Below are positions 7,007 through 11,040 of a DNA stretch of 11,040 bases, one piece after another (position 1 is the stretch's first letter; each line of letters starts with the position of its first letter). Location of the stretch: the NCBI GenBank assembly GCA_036939755.1, contig JALLAZ010001058.1, positions 1-11,040 on the forward strand, given 5' to 3'. A program made the translations under genes and the position numbers. The notes under the pieces were generated by a model. It made no database searches, was not told the DNA's origin, and worked only from the letters and a program-made list of their open reading frames with translations. Source of the stretch: Stephanodiscus triporus. Its lineage: Eukaryota > Bacillariophyta > Thalassiosirophyceae > Thalassiosirales > Thalassiosiraceae.

Positions 7007-7715
7007 CTGTTCTCCAAATCTAAGGAATTCCTGGGGAATTCCTGGGGAATGCAGAGCCTAGATCCGTGAATGTTGATAACTCTCTCGAACTCTGGCCTCT
7101 GGCGCAAACACAGTTGTAATCTGATTGTGTCAGACAATTTCCGTCCTAAAATGTGCACCAAAATAATACACTTGAGGACACGCGCTTTTTGCATTGGGGG
7201 AAGGTTCCCTGTAACCCACGCATCCCCCATTCACTAGCCTGCCGGAGGGATGTGTAAACATTGGGCAGGCGGATCAAATTATCCCTTACAGAGGAGAACA
7301 ATTGATGCACACACCTCTTGGGAATTGGCCCAACCAATATACCATATGCGTCCCCACTCCGGGGGAAACCCTGATTGACGCATATTTTATAATTGCCAAT
7401 CCTTTCTTTTATGTGTGAAAAAAAATGCGCGGTGAGTGTCCGATCCGACCAGCTCCCGGGATAATTCATGGCACATAGAAATTCTTTCCAATCAGAGCCA
7501 AATACTAATACATTGTTTACCATCATGTCACAATCATAGCCACAGTAATATGCATTCTGCTCGAGCCTTTCATCGGTTATCTCAGTCGCCAATCCAGTCC
7601 GTCAATAAATCCGATGATGTTTGCTATTTTTGGCTCACAGAGACTTATCATCTCCAACTGGTTTTCATCCTACCTGGAGCACTTTTCTACGGTACTGTGT
7701 CATTTCAAAAATATC
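6994..7715 (-). pseudogene. PIF/Harbinger DDE transposase pseudogene
   Basis: Reading the minus strand, parts of one transposase follow in order through different frames. (1) 7715 to about 7677: RRKVLQ. (2) 7669-7595: DENQLEM, then IIGFIDGL with the first catalytic Asp (codon 7601-7603). (3) 7592-7146: ITDERLEQNAYYCGYDCD, PGSWSDRTL, then VNQGFPRSGDAYG, then SLRQASEWGMRGLQG with the catalytic Glu (7230-7232). (4) After a shift near the A-run at 7186-7190, IILVH, then RTEIV-stop-HNQITTVFAPE. (5) After a 7-bp tandem duplication (7090-7103), EFERVINIHG. At the second acidic position Asn (AAT, 7374-7376) stands where the family has Asp, so even a repaired frame would probably be inactive. In intact elements this enzyme cuts and pastes the transposon, usually with a Myb-like partner protein. 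The N-terminal part is missing or unrecognisable. Family assignment is from remembered motifs of the DDE_Tnp_4 type. Confidence 0.82.
7024..7050. repeat. 11-bp tandem duplication (GGAATTCCTGG)
   Basis: Two full copies (7024-7034, 7035-7045) plus five bases of a third. It falls in the C-terminal remnant of the transposase and reads as a post-inactivation local duplication. Confidence 0.85.
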
Positions 7716-7795
7716 TAGTGTCTAAATATACTTTACCTTTAAGTACTAACTACTTTAACTACCTAAGTAGCGTACACTTGAGTGCAAAAAATGCA
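7716..7795. other. AT-rich spacer, no gene seen
   Basis: Upstream of the transposase remnant on its strand. I looked for the missing N-terminal transposase region here and found only short, stop-broken frames. Confidence 0.5.
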
Positions 7796-7942
7796 TATTT
7801 TCTCCCCTCAAAATGAAGGCCAAGCCTAACTGCCACCCCAATTTTGATATGCGCTGACAAATCCTAATTGCATGCTGATTCATCAGCACTGCTTGGGGTG
7901 AGCAGTTTTGCATTAGTTATTGCATTAAAGAGGGGAGAAATA
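7796..7942. mobile_element. MITE-like inverted-repeat unit, about 147 bp
   Basis: TATTTTCTCCCCTC (7796-7809) is matched in inverse by GAGGGGAGAAATA (7930-7942), 13 of 14 positions with one T gained or lost. A nested pair, AACTGCCACCCCAA (7828-7841) and TTGGGGTGAGCAGTT (7893-7907), matches with one indel. Near the middle is TGCTGAT-TC-ATCAGCA (7873-7888), a 7-bp perfect palindrome. It is non-coding. Nested inverted arms in a short AT-rich unit suit a miniature inverted-repeat transposon, possibly moved by a Harbinger-type enzyme, but no target duplication was established. A structured RNA or an old foldback element are alternatives. Confidence 0.45.
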
Positions 7943-8187
7943 TCAGCATGGGTTGGGTGCTCTACGCTACAAAATGGGTAAAAAGTACGCGAGCACAACA
8001 CAACCCACAACCACACAACACACAACAACCAACATGAGCCGCTGCTGCCCTACCCCCCAGCGGCTTTGGCCCTCTTCCTCCATGGATAGGCCAGCGGCGC
8101 CGCCAACTCATGGTGCCGCCACTCCCTATGGTCCCATGCAAGGCGCGCGCCATCGAGTTAGGCGGCGCTGCTGCTGGTTCCCTTGTT
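7943..8187. other. Non-coding stretch with CA-rich tract
   Basis: No gene recognised. 7992-8033 is an ACA/CAA-rich tract containing ACACAACAACCA (8020-8031), a 12-mer that recurs at 8269 and 8450 inside the following duplicated units. Short open frames on both strands look like chance. Confidence 0.5.
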
Positions 8188-8347
8188 GGGGGCGTCACAA
8201 TGCAACCCATAAAAAAACAGAGAGGTGGGTGGGGTCTTGGCCTTAGGTGGCCGCCGTTTCGTCACGAGACACAACAACCAACCAAAAGTTGGCGGAAGCA
8301 TTAGGGGGGACGATAGAGGGGAGGCGCGCTGAGCGGCAAGCGGGGGA
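8188..8347. repeat. Diverged direct repeat, copy A
   Basis: Pairs with 8369-8529 at an offset of about 181. Shared landmarks in order are GGGGC(G/A)TC, an A-run, GGTGGCC, ACACAACAACCA, CCAAAA, and GAGGGGAGGC. Similarity is roughly two-thirds by eye. It is not clearly coding, although one minus frame runs across both copies and shows the repeat as DAPN. Confidence 0.7.
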
Positions 8348-8368
8348 GAGGGCGTTGGCATATCATTT

Positions 8369-8529
8369 GGGGCATCGAATGAAATAACAAAAAAATAAAT
8401 AATATAAACTACATCATGGCTTTTGGTGGCCTCCAAGCGATGAATTTGTACACAACAACCATCCAAAAACAGTCGGCCGCAATGGAGGGGATTACGGAGG
8501 GGAGGCACGACGAGCAGGAGGCACGGGGA
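8369..8529. repeat. Diverged direct repeat, copy B
   Basis: Second copy of the unit at 8188-8347, with the same landmarks in the same order (GGGGCATC, A-run, GGTGGCC, ACACAACAACCA, CCAAAA, GAGGGGAGGC). The degree of divergence means an old tandem duplication or two adjacent insertions of the same element. Confidence 0.7.
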
Positions 8530-8958
8530 AGCGCGATTTTATTGTTTTTTGGAGAGGGGAAGTCATACGGGATGTAAAAAACTAAAATAAATCGTTGAGT
8601 TTAGTAAGTAATTTTTTTCTCGGCCGGTTTATATTATTTAGTTAAACCCTTCCACCCCGCCCTCGGTCAACCCCTTCCGCAGAGGCTGCCGGGGTGGGGC
8701 GGCAGGAAATGCAAAAGCCATGCCGCATAGACCGGCGACCGGCTCCACCATGGTGGTGTTGTTTGTTGGATGGTCAACACGTAGTCAACCATTCAACTGT
8801 ACTATTCCTCTGTAGGTACTACTATGGTAGCATAAAAGTAACAAGTTTTTTACACTGCTCCAGTACAAAATAGGTCAAATAAAAGGTTACGAGTATTGTA
8901 AACACTCATTTGTTACGCTGACTGAGACTAGGGGTAGCTACCAGGATAGTTATCCATC
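8530..8958. other. Gene-free spacer with short palindromes
   Basis: No coding frame of note. Visible structures are CCACCCCG (8652-8659) paired with CGGGGTGG (8690-8697), the 12-bp palindrome CCACCATGGTGG (8745-8756), and a GTAAC/GTTAC-rich stretch at 8839-8925 whose AAAAGGTTACGAGTA (8881-8895) recurs inverted at 10687-10701. Confidence 0.6.
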
Positions 8959-9270
8959 ATGGGAGGAATTGATAAGGGTGGTCCCAATGACGATGACAAC
9001 AATGATGACTATCGTTGCAAGATGACGAGGGCAAGGAAGAGCGACGGGTTCATTGTCAAGCAGCACAAGAGAGCGATGGGGGGAATTGATGAGGGTGGTC
9101 CCAACGGCGATGGCGACAAAAACAATGATGCTGCCGCACCCACAGAAGAACAGGTTGTGTCTCGCAGCTGTCTCCCTGATCACTGTGGACTGCTGTTATT
9201 CTGTGGGGGTCAGGCAACAGGGCAACGAAGACCACGGATGACACGATGCAACTGTTGTGAGACGAGTTAA
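8959..9270 (+). CDS. Small hypothetical ORF with internal MGGID duplication
   Basis: 103 codons from ATG 8959 to TAA 9268-9270. The product has MGGIDKGGPNDDDNNDD at the start and MGGIDEGGPNGDGDKNND from residue 40: the DNA at 8959-9007 is duplicated at 9076-9128, offset exactly 117 bp (39 codons), so the frame is preserved. The C-terminal third holds several Cys and no recognised domain. No signal peptide or membrane segment is evident. It could be a real small gene, one exon, or a decayed repeat; the frame-preserving duplication is the only support for coding. Confidence 0.3.
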   Translation: MGGIDKGGPNDDDNNDDYRCKMTRARKSDGFIVKQHKRAMGGIDEGGPNGDGDKNNDAAAPTEEQVVSRSCLPDHCGLLLFCGGQATGQRRPRMTRCNCCETS

Positions 9271-9643
9271 GTGGAGGGAACTGCATCATTAGTGGAGAGA
9301 CAATATCAAGACAACGGCCGAGATTATGGTTAGGGGGGAGAAGACAAGGATTCTGAGGGGGAGGAGGACGTAAGTATTCAACAATCATCTAATGATTGTG
9401 GAGGGGAGGTTGTTGGTGAGGGAGTTGGGGAGGGTGTCACAGGTGTTGGCGCTGACGTGAGGATCATCTGCCTTCATTGTCAGCTTCCCTCTCCCCAACT
9501 CTTTGTTCATTGATTCTGGCAGCCCAGCAACAGTGATGTGAGGGATGCTGCAAGGAACATGAGTGCTTGGTTTTCAAAATATTTTCAAAGTCAAGGGGGG
9601 AATTGACTGCCTTGCTCTGGATCACATCAAAAAAATAGGGTGA
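9271..9643. other. Gene-free stretch with an imperfect hairpin
   Basis: No gene recognised. GAGTTGGGGAGGG (9422-9434) pairs with CCCTCTCCCCAACTC (9487-9501), two bases longer, and a nested pair GCTGAC (9450-9455)/GTCAGC (9479-9484) continues the stem. The left flank is G-rich and purine-biased (9330-9435). Confidence 0.55.
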
Positions 9644-9986
9644 CCAGCCCCATCAAAGCCTCTATGCACCATTCTCTTTGACTTTGATTGCCTTAAGCTT
9701 AAGCAGCCCAACACCGTCAACACCTACCATACATCCAAGCAGATTGCACAGATTTGCAATCATGCATGCAACCTTGTCAATGGGGATGCCTGGAGAGTCA
9801 GCAAGGAGCTTGTTGGTCAAGCGCAATCAAACAATTCCATGTCAGAGTATCAAGAACTCAGTTGTCTTGTTGGATGCAGTGGATATGTACATGACCATGA
9901 CTGATTTTGTCCATGTGTATGCATCAAAGCTTTTATCCAAAGAAATGAAGACGCTCTTTTACTCTCTTGGGGATCAAGTGGAATGA
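9644..9986 (+). pseudogene. Unrecognised open frames, possibly one decayed gene
   Basis: One frame is open from after TGA 9641-9643 to TGA 9902-9904 (86 codons, no early ATG), with normal-looking composition (e.g. HTSKQIAQICNHACNLV, WRVSKELVGQ). A second plus frame, ATG 9678 to 9986 (102 codons), overlaps it and ends in DFVHVYASKLLSKEMKTLF. Either could be coding; the first looks more protein-like early and the second later, as expected if one gene had shifted frame around 9850-9900. I recognise no family. Confidence 0.3.
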
Positions 9987-10038
9987 AGACGGCTTGGCAT
10001 TTTGAAGTGTGATGAAACCGTAAAAAAATGCATATTAA

Positions 10039-10518
10039 ATTACTAAAACTATTATTTCTAGCAGACATGATAATCTTTCTTATGCACCGGTGAGGGTACA
10101 GCAAGGGCCAGAGCCCTGTACGCAATGGAGTTTCCATAAGCAAAAAGAGTCCATGCTTCTTCCATTATGGGGATTGGTCACAGTTGTGGACGCAAGTGAC
10201 ATCGGGACAAACTTTCAATGTCGTGAAAAGAACTGGGGAGAACAATCAACAATATGAGAAGGCAGATTCATACTGCGTCTTCTTCCATCTGCGCCACACC
10301 AGCAAGCTCCCCTCCCAATCAATCATACAATCAAGGTTGATCACTCTGCTGTGGTGTTCAAACTGCCGGCTTTCCTCCACCCAATGGAGGCCATTCCCCC
10401 TCCTTTGACCTTCAATGCACTGCTCCTATCCTCATCATTGTGTACCACAGAGTCCCCCTGTGCTTCAGCAGCCCCAGCAGCACACCACAGCATTGTACCA
10501 TCCAGAACAATTGGATAA
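10039..10518 (+). pseudogene. Unrecognised open frame with one internal TGA
   Basis: A single plus frame is open from about 10039 to TAA 10516-10518 except for TGA 10255-10257: about 72 codons, then 86 codons rich in Pro, Ala and Ser. A second plus frame (about 10093-10408, first ATG 10184) is also open, and a minus frame (10465-10743) overlaps the end. With three competing frames and no known motif I cannot choose. It may be an exon set or an old transposon remnant. Confidence 0.25.
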
Positions 10519-10618
10519 AGCCAATTTTTCTGGCGGTGGTGGATTCAGATGCCTTTTGTTCATTGAGTGAAAAGGCCTAACCATGGCCTTGACGATCCTC
10601 AGAAACCCAGGATCGGCC

Positions 10619-11040
10619 ACTCGTAACCATCGGATTTCAACCATTATGGTTACAGAGTGGTTTTCAACATGGTAACCAATTTTGGTTACTCGTAACCTTT
10701 TTTGATACCCATCCGGTAGCCCATTAATGTTACCCTTCATCATTCATCTCCACCCATGCAGTAAACATTGCTATGTTTTTTCTACAACCGTCCATCTCAC
10801 CTTCCCCGTAAACATATTAAATGCCATCGGGTGTACAATCATTCCCCATACAGTAAATATTCCAATCAGCTGTGATGTACACATGGTTACTCCTTACAAT
10901 GTAAACATATTTGCACTCTTATCACACCGTATCAATTTACTAACGTAACCTTTACTCTTGCTACCAATTATCCAATTACTAATCACAATCCACAACTGTT
11001 TTGTCCAATATTGCATTTGCCTTCTACGTGCGCCTTTGTT
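10619..11040. repeat. Degenerate tandem array, about 46-bp period, GTAAAC/GTAACC anchored
   Basis: Unit starts read at 10623, 10672, 10716, 10761, 10808, 10853, 10901 and 10945, i.e. spacings 49, 44, 45, 47, 45, 48 and 44. Each begins GTAAAC, GTAACC or a close variant (GTAGCC, GTAAAT); the rest is C/T-rich and much diverged. GTAAACATATT is exact at 10808 and 10901. The first units also carry inverse copies (GGTTAC at 10648 and 10684), giving GTAACCAA-TT-TTGGTTAC at 10672-10689 and GTAACCAT/ATGGTTAC (10623-10630 with 10646-10653). In one plus frame the period shows as recurring VNI motifs. It is probably a decayed minisatellite. The array runs toward or past the window end. Confidence 0.5.

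Noticed and set aside
7953..8246. Short open frames on both strands around the CA-rich tract
   Set aside because: They overlap each other, follow simple-sequence composition and show no domain.
9477..9540. LFIDSGS motif in a short plus frame, resembling a retroviral protease site
   Set aside because: The frame is closed by a TGA a few codons later, no other retroelement motif is nearby, and a four-residue match is likely by chance.

Overview
The window looks like nuclear DNA of a unicellular stramenopile alga, most likely a diatom. Evidence: a Ty1/copia element whose integrase and RNase H blocks (LHAAAGYP, NHRRNLAERAIQTFK, GTWAANSSDGWYL) resemble, from memory, the CoDi-type copia elements of diatoms; a decayed PIF/Harbinger transposase of a type also recalled from diatoms; and acidic and Q/M-rich low-complexity ORF remnants. 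No bacterial operon structure, rRNA, tRNA or CRISPR was seen. The species cannot be named from the sequence alone.

Layout. 1-5417 is one almost complete Ty1/copia LTR retrotransposon. Only the last 55 bp of the 5' LTR are present (1-55). Then come gag (81-1310), pol with protease, integrase, reverse transcriptase and RNase H (open 1311-5207), and the full 3' LTR (5219-5417, 199 bp, ending in the 8-bp inverted pair TGCTAAAC/GTTTAGCA). The 55 bp that can be compared between the LTRs are identical, and both long frames are intact, so the copy looks young and possibly active. Gag and pol share one reading frame and are separated by a single TGA. The first in-frame ATG of pol lies after the protease active site, so readthrough of that stop is the natural expression model.

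5418-6151 is a host or older-transposon ORF remnant: an acidic stretch, then a Q/M-rich stretch, broken by frame changes and with two long G tracts. The retrotransposon appears to have landed in or next to it. 6152-6990 is a (ATTTA)n stretch followed by GC-rich, triplet-biased sequence with no convincing gene. 6994-7715 (minus strand) is a PIF/Harbinger DDE transposase pseudogene with several visible frameshifts and an Asn at the second catalytic Asp position. 7796-7942 is a small inverted-repeat (MITE-like) unit. 8188-8529 is a diverged direct duplication of about 160 bp. 8959-9270 is a small ORF with an internal duplication. 9270-10520 holds overlapping open frames that I could not assign. 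10620 to the end is a degenerate tandem array with a period of about 46 bp, anchored by GTAAAC/GTAACC.

Overall this is a repeat-rich accessory region: one fresh autonomous retroelement beside layers of older, decayed mobile DNA. The retrotransposon genes work together: Gag forms the particle, protease matures it, RT/RNase H copies the RNA and integrase inserts the copy. The other segments show no functional link to it. I found no clear new multi-gene system. The most informative points are the same-frame TGA between gag and pol, the 87-bp tandem duplication inside gag, the Cys-less integrase N-terminal region, and the 46-bp array.
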